This document shows, piece after piece, positions 1-13,000 of a DNA stretch of 60,000 bases. The stretch's first letter is position 1. Every line of letters begins with the position of its first letter. The notes below the pieces were generated by a model. The model was given only the letters and a program-made list of their open reading frames with translations, had not been told where the DNA came from and did not search any database. Position numbers and translations under genes: made by a program. Source of the stretch: Liolophura sinensis (taxonomy: Eukaryota; Mollusca; Polyplacophora; Chitonida; Chitonidae); contig NC_088300.1 in NCBI RefSeq assembly GCF_032854445.1, forward strand, positions 4,776,001 to 4,836,000, written 5' to 3'.

Positions 1-307
1 TGGCAAATAAATACACATACAGCTAAGCACACAGCCTGTTGGTTTTGTAGCAGGCTTAGCAACCAGTTCACCCTGACCAAGCAAGACAGAAAAGCTGTTG
101 TTCAGTATATCATTACATTGACATTTACTTCAGCCATACTTTTAATACCAAGGTTTTGGTCAGTAAAATGAGTACGAATTATGTTCTAGACTGATTATAA
201 CTCCCAACATCGGGGTGTATATGTAGCAGTTTCACACAGCCATGTGATCATCCTCTTAACCACAATTCTGAATTGTATTTATTAATGGACAGGAAAATAA
301 AACTTAC

Positions 308-3300
308 CCAAAATTTCCAAAGAACTGATGTAAAGTTCCACTGACTCTCCCACAACGCAAGTGAAATGAAATACGGCATGATTTTGTAGTACAGCCTATA
401 GTTGCTCCTTTCTTCTTACAGAAGTAGCATGTCTGTAGGGCAATGTAATAAAGGACTGGGTCAAGTTCAACCATTATTAACCATCATTAACATAAACTGA
501 ACATTTTATTGATGAATAACACAGCTACCAGACTATTCCAAAACCTGATGCTTTAATAATCATGTATGAAGACAAAACTATTATAATCTTATCTACCATG
601 GAAAGCAAAAGAGATGGAGCCTTGGAACTTTAAACAAAACTATCACCGTCATATAAGTGAAATATTCTTGAGCCAATCAAATAAATCAAAACCAAGGCTG
701 TAGTATTTTACTGTACTTCTTCAAGGTGTTTATTTAAGCATATTCTGAAGACATTCAGTGCATACTGATAAAATTACACTTTCTGTGAAGTCCTACAATT
801 GGCCAATCCAATCAATGCAGTTTTGTCTCCAAAATCCAATTTCAAATGTGTACAAATTGCACTGAAAGTTACTCTTTTATATGTGTAAAGGTTGAAGAAT
901 TAGAGTAAGTACTAATGGCTAGATTTTGACAGAAAGTAAACAAACTGTCCTCTTGCCAAGCATGCTACACAATGTCAGCACCAAATTTAGCTTCTTAATA
1001 TGGGTGCCGTTTTGGGTTCTTTAATTTTGGACAAAATCAAGACAGTCAAGACCTATCTAACATTAGGATAAAATATGTAACTTACTAACAAGGAACAAGT
1101 TAACACTGTCATACATTCTTAACATCTGCTTAATTGGTGTTTTGGGGCCTTTGGCTATATTTGGCCAACCATTATGGCTATAAAAATGTTCACTGTCACC
1201 TAACTATCTAACTTTACCATCATCAACTCCATGTTGCATAGAAGAGAGTAGACCCATAAATTTCCTCACTTACAAGCTTTTTCCCTCTGTTCACTTCAGC
1301 TTGAATATCTTTTGGCAAAAAGCCAAGAATACCATCTTTATCTGTTCTCCCTTTTTGACAAAGTCCACTGGACAGAAGCTGAAAAAAAAATATCGAAATC
1401 ATGTAACTTTTTACATCAGCATGGGGTCCGCATATTTTTGACACGACATCTAAGTCAACTATAGAATCTATTAAACTTATATTTCCATTCACCGTTCTCA
1501 GTCTAAAAACTAGTAGTGGGTATCTTCAATACACTCAACAATGAATTACATGTGTTATGTGCACGACTGCCGTCAGTTTCTAAATTTAGCTTGCCATTGT
1601 TTACATACGCTGAGTTCAGCGCCTGCTGTCTGCCTCTACCTTAGAATATTCCAGAATATGCTCAGTTCGGTGCCTGTTTGTTTACATCAAGTGTTCAGGA
1701 ATTTTCTTATTCTAGACAATTCCACCAGGTTATATAAGACCTATGAAAGCAGGAGAACGGAGAGAACAGAGAACGGAGAAAGGAGAATTATTGACAGCTT
1801 GGATGCTTTTGCTGTGTATTACTTTAGTAGGCCATTTGTGCTGAATTTTGGTGTCTCTATAGCCTCTGGCTTTGTTATATCCTATCTCCACCGAGCACTT
1901 GTTCAGTCTGAACTTGTATGTTTAATTTGTGCTCTTGTATACACAGTGCTTATTAGTACACGGACCCTGTCTGTGGAATTTTGTGTATATTTCGTCATAC
2001 ATTCAGTTATACTGTGGATTTTCCCTCTTGTGAATTTGCCCTCTGAGCATTTATGCCTGCGTGACATATATATTGTGGAATATATGCGTCCGTTTGGACT
2101 TACCTTAGTACCTTAGTATTTGTATAGATACCGCTATCCTTTCTTGTTAAACTTAAGTACTTTAGTATTTGTATAAGTCTTATTATCTGTTCTTGTTAAG
2201 CTAATAAATTGTTGTAAAATAAAATCTGCTGGTTTTGGTTACTTTTTTGTGTGGCTAAACTGTCGTGTATTTCGAACAAGCCATCTCTTTATAATACAGA
2301 CAGTTTGGGTCGTAACACATGTAATGGTGACAAAATAAGAAATTTCAGGAAAATTTTCTGACCAACCAGCTGGATTAGATTACTGCCGTAAAAGTTAACT
2401 GGTGGCCTTCCCACTGGCAGGAAATTCATTTGCACATCTGACATATTAAAGCATTTAACATTAACTACATTTACTTGGTTCTTTTTATCTGAATGGGTGT
2501 TTAATATTTTGCTCAAGAATTTTTTCACTTATATGACCACGCTCAGGTTGATGGTTGAGGAAAGTAGAAACCTGTGAGCAACCCACTGACTTACAGCCCA
2601 GGCTGAAACAGTGAGAACAATTCCAAGATGCACCTTCACTGATCAAGGGCTCGACAGCTACAGCAGGCCAGCACTTCCTTAACCATCGCAGGACCCCTTT
2701 GCAAACCATAGTCTAACTAACTGTCTGATTTTCTCCATTCATTATACCCCCTTCAACGCCCGTCGGTCTGTAGACACAATTTTGTCCATGCATCTCCTCC
2801 CAAACTACTGCACCGATTTTGATGAAACTTACCATACATCTTGCTCGTCATCTGAATTAGTGCATGCTTAATTTTCATGGCAATTCGGTAATTATAAGCA
2901 CAGTTACCTCATTTGGACTTCATGTAATACAGCAGTACTTTTCCATGCATTCAGATTTTCTCCAAGAAAATCTTCGTAAAGTACTGAATCAATTTCAGTT
3001 AAACTTATCATACATCTTCCCTATTATCTAACCTTGTGCATGCTCAAGTTTAACTACAATCTGGTCATTATTTTCGTCATTACTCTCCTTCAGGTACTTG
3101 TGTATATCTATTACATAATCAATAAATATCTACATGCTTAATAAAAATATTAGTCTGATTATTATTATTTTTTATTTTCTTTATTTTATTTTTAGAAATG
3201 TTGAGGGACAGATGGAGGGTATTTCAGGAATCCAGCTTCTAGTTCCATTTATTTCATCTTCCCAACCTTGACAATTATCATAAACAATGATGTTCCAAGT

Positions 3301-5473
3301 AGGTTACCCGGACGCTTACAAATGTTCAATCTGTCTGCCATGTCATGACGTCACAACTGCTTTCGCCAGGAATGTAATGAAAAGTAACCTTGTGAATGTA
3401 ATAAAAAGTAACCTTGTCACAAGAGGTAGTGGGAAATCTGAGGTGGAGGACTGATCCTTTGTTGAGGACCCATGTAAGTTCAATGTTAACTATCTGAAAA
3501 ACTATGTATTGCATACACAATTTAGACCATAATGACATCACAAATGAGCACTGAACTTAATGAAATACATAATGCTCACCAAAATTGAAATGTCTTTAGA
3601 AATACAAGTTACCATAATGCTTCATCAACATGTTTCACTGGAAGGTAATGAATCAATCCTGCGCTTACTGATGTTTCTGTTTGCTACATGTGACACAAAA
3701 CTCAGTTGGTTATATTAGTCTACATGTACATACCATACAGAAGTAGTGAACCGTCATCCCACATGACTGAATGCTTTTTCCAACCAGCTCTTCACAATCC
3801 TCTGATGAATTACAGAAGACACACCCAGGTGGAATGCTCTCTGAAAGTCAAGAACAAATACCCTTTAATACAACACCTAACAGTAGCTGGAGTAAACAAC
3901 TGGACAGAAGTGGAGAATAGGCAAAAAGTATACATTAACTTTGTGGTCGATTTAACAGTGTTGCCACTCACCCCTAATCTACATAATACTGAAGGCAACT
4001 TACTGATGAACAATCAAATACTAATACACAAATAAGTTCCTTTTCAACACATCAAAGTGGTAAATGAGACAGGCAACTTAATACACCTGCTGGTAGCCCA
4101 AAATATTCCACTTCTACTGACAATATTCAGGATACTGAACTCCAATACACAAGATGATAAGTCGTTAATTTTGTAATTTAAGGTAATTAATATGCAGAGA
4201 ATCAACCATGGAACCACCTCCCACAACCCTCATGTCACTGTTAATTGCAAACCTTGTGTTCAATACATTCAGTACTTTTTTCAAGATGCCACCCTTAACA
4301 TTTACCTTAAGATTACTTTTGATGTTATTGGATGCCTATGCTGTCACATATGCTCAGGTATGACATTCGTGTAAAATACAGATAACACACTATCAAGCTG
4401 TAGAGAGATGCTAAATTTAATACACACGACACTTCTTCACACGTTTCAGTCCTCCCAGTATAATGGTTCAGTTAACTCGACCAGTTAAATCAGGAATAAA
4501 TCAAAACTGACACAGAAAAGCAATGAAAAGACATTTTCCAATTAAGTTGATTGTTGTTTAATGCCATACTTTTCCCTTTTACGATGGTGGTCAGTTTTTT
4601 CGTTGAAGGAAACTGGAATGCTCAGGGTAAATCACGAAGCTTGACAAGTTACAGAAAAACTTACATATGACAAACAGATATGTACACCTTCTTGGTGGAA
4701 GACCAGTGGTCTTCAATAAACGTACTGAAAACGAAAGAATCCACCAATTCACTTTTTAAGGTTGGATTTGAAATTGCTCTCATGTGTCCTTGAAAGACAA
4801 TTAAGTACCTTCAACCACTAAGCCATGGCTAGTTCAATCAAATTAAAGCTTGAGGTCTACTTTAAAAATTACTGATATGTCTCATCATATGTTACCTGCC
4901 TCATCATTGATTGATTGTTGAATTTAAGAACTCAGCACATAACCATTTTGAAGTGGATTTAAAGGACCAATTCGTTCCGCACAGTTCCTTGCCGAATGGA
5001 CCTACCAGGTTTTTAAATTCAACAATTAAACGTTCAGGCAGGTAAATACCAGAAATTGTTGAAAATAGACCTCAACGTTTAATTTAATTGAAGTAAACCA
5101 TGGCCTGCTCCCCCTATGATTAAGTTCAACATTAATGTTAAAATATGCTGATCAAGGGTATACAGGATGTACATTTGTGACAAAAAACCTGGTCAAAATT
5201 AAAAAACCAATAGTCTGCATACATGTATGTAGAATAGTGCACTTACCATGTTGCTAACAGTTTTCTGTGCACTGGCCTTCTGTCATAGTTAGAAAGTCAA
5301 TGACACGAAAGTGAGGCTCTTGTAATTAGCCTCGTGGAAAAAAAAATGTTCCTCACAGAATGTGAGTACCTCTATGTGGGATCTAACTACAAAAAAGTAA
5401 CTTTCTGAGAAAGTGGCTAAGGGTATAGAAAATTATTTTTCTTACCTTGATCAGGCTTGTACGTCACAGTCAT
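308..5473 (-). CDS. G2E3/PHF7-like extended-PHD-finger protein, 5' part (4 exons, continues off the left edge)
   Basis: Minus-strand exons: 5473-5446 (start codon 5473-5471), 3840-3734, 1378-1274 and 432-308. All have AG/GT borders and phases 1, 0, 0, 2 join without a break, giving 121 residues so far. What is seen: C16-x2-C19, then C25 and C36, the string VHYFC at 40-44, MLLSSGL at 45-51, GFLPKDI at 64-70, then CYFCKKKGATIGC at 82-94, C99, H104 and C107. This order (first zinc site, HYFC-LLSSGL, GFLP-DI, then CxxCKKxGAxIGC...FHxxCG) is the extended PHD module of G2E3 and PHF7 as I recall them. Known family role: G2E3 is a HECT-type ubiquitin ligase and PHF7 a histone ubiquitin ligase/reader in germ cells; the part that would separate the two is outside the window. 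Odd: FHLRCG has Arg where Pro is usual. The 9-codon first exon is the least certain piece; it was chosen because its phase completes a Glu codon with the next exon. Confidence 0.85.
1553..2317 (+). mobile_element. Probable solo LTR of a Gypsy-type retrotransposon
   Basis: A 765-bp block starts TGTTATG and ends CGTAACA, with CATG directly on both sides (1549-1552 and 2318-2321), as a 4-bp target duplication. Inside are a TATA box (gttatataagacc, about 1728-1740), an A/G-rich stretch after it, and polyadenylation signals AATAAA near 2203 and 2220. The order promoter then poly(A) signal fits an LTR. No internal retroelement coding region follows. It lies in an intron of the G2E3/PHF7-like gene in the opposite orientation. 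A 191-codon open frame across it looks fortuitous. The CATG match could be chance because the flanks are partly palindromic. Confidence 0.5.
2751..3240. repeat. Dispersed repeat built of about 175-bp units, copy 1
   Basis: Two diverged units begin near 2785 and 2955. Each carries TTTGTCCATGC- or TTTTCTCC-like starts, AAACTACTG/AAGTACTG, GATGAAACT or GTTAAACT, CATACATCTT and GTGCATGCT. The same text, including the AGGG-GGTATTTCAG ending near 3205-3225, returns at 40780-41445. Not coding as far as I can see; family not identified. Confidence 0.65.
4823..5103. mobile_element. Foldback (MITE-like) element with about 90-105-bp inverted arms
   Basis: The left arm 4823-4927 starts CCATGG and contains TTGAGGTCTA and TTACCTGCCT, ending in TTGTTGAATTTAA. 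The right arm 5013-5103 is its approximate reverse complement, ending in CCATGG. A roughly 85-bp spacer separates them. No coding capacity. It lies in the intron between the first two exons of the G2E3/PHF7-like gene. No clear target duplication seen. Confidence 0.7.
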
Positions 5474-5951
5474 AACCCAGGAGTGGTTTAGATTTAATCG
5501 TAAAAAAAGATCAGATCAGACTGACGTTGTTGCAGCACATTCTATTTTGAATGATACTAGCAATGCTTTTTTAGAGAAATAAACTATAATTTTTAATGGG
5601 TTTGAGAGTGTTTACCTGGCAGGTACTGATAGAGTCTTTGGCACCTGGCCTCAGATGCAGGTGGGGATAGAAGAGGTACGTTGGATAAGCTAGTATGTAT
5701 CAACCTTCAGTATTGCCACGACTAAGTCTTTAACCTGGCAGATGAGAGTCTGATCTGACTGTCAGTACACATCATAAATTAGCTGCTTTTAAGTTTTGCA
5801 CTCCTCTTACTTGTAAGGTTTGATTTCTTTTTCCTTCCATGATCTTTGCCAATGAAACCTGCCATCCTGAAGGGCACAATGTGTCACTCAGTAAAACACT
5901 GGACCATGTCGCCTTTGTAAATTGTAAAAGAGAAAGAATGATGTCATAAAT

Positions 5952-6225
5952 TTTTTTATTTATTTATTTATTTGATAGGTGTTTTACGGCTGTACTCAAG
6001 AATATTTCACTTATATGACAGCGGTCAGCATTATGATGGGTGGAAACCAAGCAGAGCCCAGGGGAAACCCACAACCATCTGCAGGTTGCTCACAGACCTT
6101 CCCACATATGGCAGGAGAGGAAGCCAGCATGAGCTGGACTTGAACTCACAAAGACCGCATTCGTGAGAGGCTACTGGGTAATTACGCTAAGCTAGCGCGC
6201 TAACCAACTGAGCCACAGATGCCCC
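5952..6225 (-). mobile_element. tRNA-derived SINE (family A), nearly full length
   Basis: Read on the minus strand it has a tRNA-like head with an A-box-like GTGGCTCAGTTGGTTAGCGC and a B-box-like GAGTTCAAGTCC. A conserved body (CAGCAACCTGCAGATGG, CATAATGCTG, AAATATTCTTGAGTAC) follows, then a TAAATAAATAAA tail. The same element recurs at least eight more times in this window. It sits in the divergent interval between the G2E3/PHF7-like gene and CCS. Confidence 0.85.
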
Positions 6226-6345
6226 ATCATAAATTTATAAAATTACAGTAAGAACGCCCTCTGGCCAGAACGCCCTTTATGTATAATGCATGTTCAAGAA
6301 AGCAGCATGGATTCTGATGTATGCCTTTCTATGGGGTCTATATGG

Positions 6346-6347
<2 letters not shown>

Positions 6348-6434
<87 letters not shown>

Positions 6435-6437
6435 TAT
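6348..6437. repeat. (CT)n then (TA)n microsatellite
   Basis: About 55 bp of pure CT dinucleotide followed by about 35 bp of TA. It lies in the interval between two divergent genes. Short open frames across it encode only Leu-Ser and Tyr-Ile runs and are not genes. Confidence 0.95.
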
Positions 6438-7003
6438 GGCCTCTAAATGTTGCTATATGTTGCTATGGTAAAACACACAAGTTAAAATTATTTCTGGACT
6501 TAGCCCGAGACCTCGGTCTAAGGGTGGCTTATTTATAGTGATACGCAGGGACTGCTACATTTGTGTGATCTCCGCCAAACCCCATATTAAAAGATCACAG
6601 CCTAGATCCTTGGCTATTCTGGACTTAAATTATTAATTGTCGATTAATAATGTCCACCTATACGTTGTTAGTGATAACTAAGAACTATAAAAGAACATGG
6701 AACTGAAATGTTGTCACATTATCTTTATGATCATGCGCATGGGTGTTATTTTTGATTAAGCGTTGTTGTTGTATACATATATCGCCGACATTTGCCGGAT
6801 ATGGTTAGAAAACCTCTAAATACAGTGTACTGGTATACCCACATTTTTGAACGATATTTCCAGTGAATGAGTTCAACTGCTTACAATCAGCGATCAACAA
6901 CCACTGTTATCCATTGCGATCAACCTTCTTTGGTGATGTGAACTTGGGCTGCATGCCGCAGAAAAAATCTTTACTATTCGAAAGGCGCAGTCGAGCGGTT
7001 GAT

Positions 7004-7040
7004 GTCACGTGATCAAAGTTGGTCAAAATGGCGGCCCCCA
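7004..7040 (+). promoter_or_regulatory. Palindromic E-box plus YY1-type element at the CCS start codon
   Basis: TCACGTGA (7005-7012) is a perfect palindromic E-box of the bHLH-ZIP class. Sixteen bases later AAAATGGCGGC (7025-7035) overlaps the start codon. In animal TATA-less promoters this motif (AANATGGCGGC) is a YY1 site that often marks the transcription start and the first Met at once. The pairing suggests a very short 5' UTR for CCS. Motifs seen; function inferred. Confidence 0.55.
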
Positions 7041-10000
7041 CGAAGGTCTGTCATGTTTCTCAAACAACCATTTTGTTGAGAGTCTAATTGACTGGGTTTA
7101 GATTATATCTCAGTCAGATATCCAGAATATTCACCTGTAATTTAAATATCTCTGATAACATTATTGGAAAAGTAATCGCCTGTTTGGTAGCCTGTTAGCC
7201 ATGGGTTATCGAACAACAGCGTCACAGCGAAAGGTTAGGTTACAACCGACTAGAAGTGGAACAGCATTTGGAAAACAGCACAGTTAAAGATATGAAAGAT
7301 CCCAGTAGCCTTTATTTTCTTACGAGATACTCAATACACACATTATATATGCTATGTTAGTCTGTAGACTGCATTTAAAAATATGTATATAAACGCTTTC
7401 ATTTTCACTGTTAAAACCCATTAAAGCTCGACCGTCTGCCTATCTTTGTTTGCCGCGAAGACTTGGCTAGGTGACGTCGTGTGTTTTTTGGAGAAATCAG
7501 GTCCATATTTTCTTGGTCTGTGGCTCTTTTATTTCAGGTGTGTAAGTTTACAGTAATCTGCGTCATATTATGTACTGCTCTCACAAGCAACACATCAAAA
7601 TGGCATGATCTCGAAATTGGTTGTAAAAGTACCTTATAGCAATTGTGTCCGTATTGTAAACATAGCGAAAATCCTAATGCTCACTGGTCCCAATGGTCTG
7701 ACTAACATGATGTCACAAGGTCAAGGTCTCTGAAGATTAACTGATGTTGGATCCCCAAATTCTACTATTTTTCTTCCAGTTTCGACACTTTAAAGGAGAA
7801 GAAACTTTAAATATCAATCAAAAACCATTGAAAAGAGTATGTATTTCCTCGCAGGTGCATGCCATAAAAAATTCTAATATGTACCTCAAGTTGATAAATT
7901 TTAAATAAAGTCAGCGCCAAAATCTGCTGTGGGCGACTCCATTTTACCTAAGAACTAGTCCTGAAGTCTTCTGTATTAAGAGGAGAATTGCCGTCGGAAA
8001 CCGCCGAAGTGCAATTCGTACATTTCCCGTAGAACTCGTCTTCTCAGAAGGTAGTGAACAGCACAGTTTGGTTTCCGCTTGACGATCTGGAAACCGCAAT
8101 GTTGGACGTAGGTTCCAAGTTTACACAAACAAGCCAGCAGTTTTAACGACTCTCATTGGCTGAGAAGCAATACACCCCCAGCATAAATTGCAGGGTATTA
8201 AAGATGGAGGACGCGATGTACTCAGTGATTTATGCGAGCTTTGCTGTTTTCAGGCTTGATGTGTATGGCAAGGAAAAATCGCAAAATTGTGCGGCAGGCA
8301 CCACCAGACAGAAAAAATGTGCTCTTTTCAGTCTACAGTGTCATTTGTTTAAGTTTTCTTCTCCTTTAATTGATTAGAATTGATTCAGGGGAAATCAAAA
8401 TATTTATCGGTAGTTTGGCAGGCCTAACACTAGAGATCTACTTTTGGAGTCTCCTGACGTCAGATATCTGTAAATCTGTTTGCGACTATATGTAGTTTTA
8501 CACTAAACATAATAAAGCAAGAGAAAATAAAAATAATCCTTATCTTTCAGCAAATATATACACCATATAGAAAACAAGCATTAGTGAATATTCAGGGATG
8601 AGAATCTTCTGCTGTGTGTAAGTTACTCGTGTCAAGATTTATTATTTATCCATAGTTAGCCACTCCTGTATATATTGTTAAATTGAGTGTAAAAAAATGT
8701 TGAAAAAAGGTACATTGATCTGAGTGATATGGCTGTTAAAATCTAGATAATGAGTATGGTTGTGTTCATTTTTCTGCCAACACTCAGTAGTCTCCACAGA
8801 ATTACATCATACAAGTCCAACATTTACGACCTGTTGGAGCTTCGTTATTTAGTCCATTGCTATAAAATAAGAGTGACAACAAGCATATCTCATTTCTCCA
8901 CAAAGTGGTTGCTGTTCTGCATGTGATTGTAAAACATGTGGTCGAAGAATGCTGAAGTTAGTTTTTTCATGTTACCGGACGATTGCGCCCTCAGGAATGC
9001 GTGGATTTGTTGCGCAAGATGGGAGGATTTTGCACCCACCAGAGACAGTCATGTGCTTTCGTCAGTTTACAGCTGAATGCTACGAGATAAATACAGCTGA
9101 ATTTTCACAACAGCACCTGCTCACAGTAGTGGTGAAATACTATTAACTGAACTGAAAACTGATAGATACTAAATCTCTGAACGATAACGCCAACGTCCAT
9201 GTCCACATTGTACATATATTTATATTGTACGTGATTTTATGCGCCTATAGGCAAAGGCTGTTTGGAATGCCGAAAATAACATGTACTGGTCGTCATGGAC
9301 TTCGTCGATTGATATGAATTTAGAATCCCACGGGGAATGGAATGATATTTATTGTGAAGTGAACAGAAGGAAAGAATATTAAATAAATATTAAATCTTAA
9401 GATAAACTCCGGAAATGTGCAGAGTAACACAGGGTAAAGCTCTAGCTTACCAGTAAGTATTGCCTGTGGGGTGGGAAAAAGTATTGCCTGTGGGGCGGGA
9501 AAGGCCTGGACAATGACCAAATTAAATTTTGCATACATGTTGACCACCAACAACCTTGGATCATGTTTGAAAAGCTGACAACAAACATGTTGCTTATTAG
9601 GCATCCAAGCTGAAAGATGGAAGTCTATTGTTTTCGCTTGGATATTAAAAAATTCTTTTTGAACAGCGCATTTTGGTGTTCTAGAAAACTGCATTGGTCA
9701 GCTGTTTGAAATTTTGCAACAGTGTATGTTATCTTTTACATTGAAGTTTCTTCATCAAGGTCACTTTATTTTGGTGGCCATATTGGATTTTGAGCAAAAC
9801 ATCTCTTCAAGAACCAATAGATGGATCCATCTAAAGTTTTATATGCACTTAGAGCAATACTATTGTAGCCACATAAAGTTTTTAGAGGACATTAAAATCT
9901 GTTACAAACTTTAAAAGTTTGTCATTGGTTGAATATATGACGTCATGACAAGTTTTGGATTTTGAGATAACTTTTATATATTCCAGTGTATCTCAGGTTG

Positions 10001-13000
10001 CTGATTCCAAATATGCTTTTTTTTGTCTATGTATGTAATTTTTGAGCTATAGTCAAAAAACTAAATTTAGGGAGTTAAAATCACATAATCTTAATATTCC
10101 ACCAGAGCTGTGTTGCTGATTGGCTGTTACAATATCGTCATGTTGCAAACTACTTTGCACTGAAGCAGAGGCTAAAACGCATTTGACTGCATTGATGGCC
10201 TAATGGTTAGGGCATCCGCCTTGAACTCTGGAGACCTTGGAAACAATCCTGGATCGGGTCATACCAAAGACAAAAAATGGTACTTGCTGCCTCTCAGCAC
10301 TGAGAGATTGGAGCAAGGAAACATGACTGGCTGGCCCAGTGTCAGTAGAATGTGACTGGGTTGGGTGTCATGTCTGTTGTCTATGGCATGATATTTTGGT
10401 GGCGGCAGCACCTTGGCAGCATGGACTCACCCTGCCACAAGAAAACACATTATCTGTACTCACACCTAAGAACTCCTCATTGTCATATGACTAAAAAATT
10501 ATTAAGTATGACGTACAAACCCCAAGCATATATAAATAGATACACACTAAAAAGCATTTGTGAAGACTGCTTGGAAGCCATGAAACTGCTGGCAGCTCTG
10601 TTTTTTTGTTTTTTTTTATCTCATTGCCAGTGCAAGCTTTTTATTTTGAAACTCAGCGGATAATGCTTCTACTTGTGTTTTCACAGGTGGAGATAACTGT
10701 TCAAATGTCTTGTCAGGGGTGTGTTACTGCAGTAGAGAAGGTGTTGAAAAATACAAAAGGTAATATTACAAGCCAGAATTTTCTGTGGGCATTCGTGAAT
10801 AGTGTTTACTGTGGCCATTCATCTAGTTCAACTTTGTTACATTTGGTAAAACTAAATCTGTAGCCATAGATAACTGTTAAGTCTCTGATTATATTTCATG
10901 ACACTATCTTCCATGATAATCTTTTGTACTCAGAGAGCCAGTTCTGTACAGTTTCTTTTTCAGACAAGTTTAAAGTGCTTTAATTAAAACTTAAATTCAA
11001 ACTCTACTGTGAATGTGAATTCTTGGAAAGTATCATGTTACATGTATAGTTTTATGTTCCAGGAGTTAAGTCCTTTAACGTTAACTTGGAAAAGGAACAG
11101 GTTCTCATTGAAAGTAACCTCCCTTCTTCAAGACTTCTTGAAATAATAGAATCAACCGGGAAGAAAGCTGTTCTTGTTGGATATGGCTCATCCACAGGTA
11201 ACTAAATATTTGTCTTTGTAACTTCTGCTGTTTTGGGGAAGTATGGTTTATGGTGGACACAACAAAGTTTACTTACATCCTAGCAATCAAAGAGTTCAGT
11301 TTCCAGAGTTTGCATTACCTATTTTCTGCAGTACATTTAGGATTATGGTGCTTTCCAACATATGTGATTAACTTCCAGTCACAGACAAGCCAACGGCTTG
11401 ATGATTTCAAATTGAAACCTCTGTTTCGTTGAGACTGCTAAACAATCAGATAATGATATTTTTTGACAAAATTAAGGTGACCCACATATAACAGCTTAGT
11501 TTCTGATGCTCACAACCACTATAAATTCAGTATACAGCTTTGTTGTTCACATATGCATGGCTTCTCCATCTGCGGCTGAAGTTGTGTTAGCCCTTATCTA
11601 GTTGAGAGGAGCCATGAAGGCCTGAGTTCACACATCAAAATCTGAAAAATGTGTTATGTAGAGTGACCTTTGAAATAAAGTTAGATCAGAATTGTTGGGA
11701 AGCACTGTATCGCTGTATTCACCAGTTCAGTACAAAGTCATTATTCATGCAAAATGTGCTAAATACATTCGAACATAGAATCTATTGTGGTCTGTATGGA
11801 CCATACTGATATTTTGGTACATTGGTGTGTTTAGAAGGACCCGGTCTGCATTTGTCTCCATCATTTGATTTTGTTAATTTCTACTGTTTAATGAAAGTGC
11901 ATATAAAAAGAATGTTTGGATGATAAGTACTCTGATTAGGATAAAAAGGGAAAAGCTTTCATTGTCATCATCAGTATGGCCCATAAAGCCATCCAGAAAA
12001 TTCAAGCATTTTAATGAGTTCAGTTACTTGGAAGAAAATGTAACAAAAAGATCATGTATCTAATGGAAGATTTTGAGATGAAATTATCTGTGCTTTGTGT
12101 AATGGGTATATATTATGATTCATTGCTTAAATATAGGGAATTTAAATTTGTAAGCTATTATTTCCTACTTATCAGGAACTGAGAATTTGGGAGCTGCAGT
12201 TGCAATGATAGAGTCAGGCAGCAAGCTGATCAGAGGAGTTATACGGTTTGTCCAGTCAGACGAGAACAGATGTGTTATAGAAGGCACCATAGACGGTTTG
12301 TCACCAGGTCATCATGCTGTCTGTGTACATGACATGGGAGATTTGACCAATGGCTGCTTGAGGCAAGATAGTCACATGCAGTACTGTTGCCTTATATGTG
12401 CTGTAAATGTATGGAAAATGTCCATCACTTATCTCTCTTTATTTCTAGAATGTTGTGACAGCATTGGTGACGTCTGTCATTCGTGTTCACAAAATTGTTA
12501 CACTTTTTGTGATGGTCAGATGATTGGCAGTCAGAGTATGACCAGCACATTCCAAAAACAAAGGGGAATAAGCATTGACATTTTGAGAAAATTACAGACT
12601 GCCAGACTGTCCAGATTTGTGTGGTTTATTTCTGGTCAGAATAGTAATACGCTCATAAATTTATGAGGTAATATGCTAATAAGTTTATGTAGTAATATTT
12701 ATTTATTTTTATTTTATTAATTTGATTGGTGTTTTACGCCGTACTCAAGAATATTTCACTTATACGATGGTGGCCAGCATTATGGTGAGAGGAAACCGGG
12801 CAGAGCCCGGGGAAAACTCACTACCATCTGCAGGTTGCTGTCAGACCTTCCCACTTACGGCGGGAGAGGAAGCCAGCATGAGCTGGACTTGAACTCACAG
12901 CAACTGCATTGGTGAGAGGCTCTTGGGTCATTATGCTGTGCTAGTGCGCTAACTAACTGAGCCACGGAGGCCCCCTATGTAGTAATATGCTCATTAGTTC

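Noticed and set aside
1-130. Next exon of the G2E3/PHF7-like gene at the left edge
   Set aside because: An acceptor-like CAACAG exists on the minus strand, but the in-phase translation lacks the expected SFCxxH residues.
1541-2116. 191-codon open frame
   Set aside because: Lies across LTR promoter and transcribed sequence, with no recognisable domain or splice partners.
5247-5290. Extra minus-strand exon with a strong GTAAGTGC donor between the first two G2E3/PHF7-like exons
   Set aside because: Including it shifts the phase and creates a stop at the next junction; at most a non-coding exon.
9320-9694. 124-codon minus-strand frame in CCS intron 1
   Set aside because: No motif, no splice support and AT-driven composition.
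12363-12666. Continuation of CCS exon 4 in the open frame up to 12666
   Set aside because: The residues after GCLRQDSH lose all similarity to CCS, whereas splicing at the GC donor restores the SCG motif.
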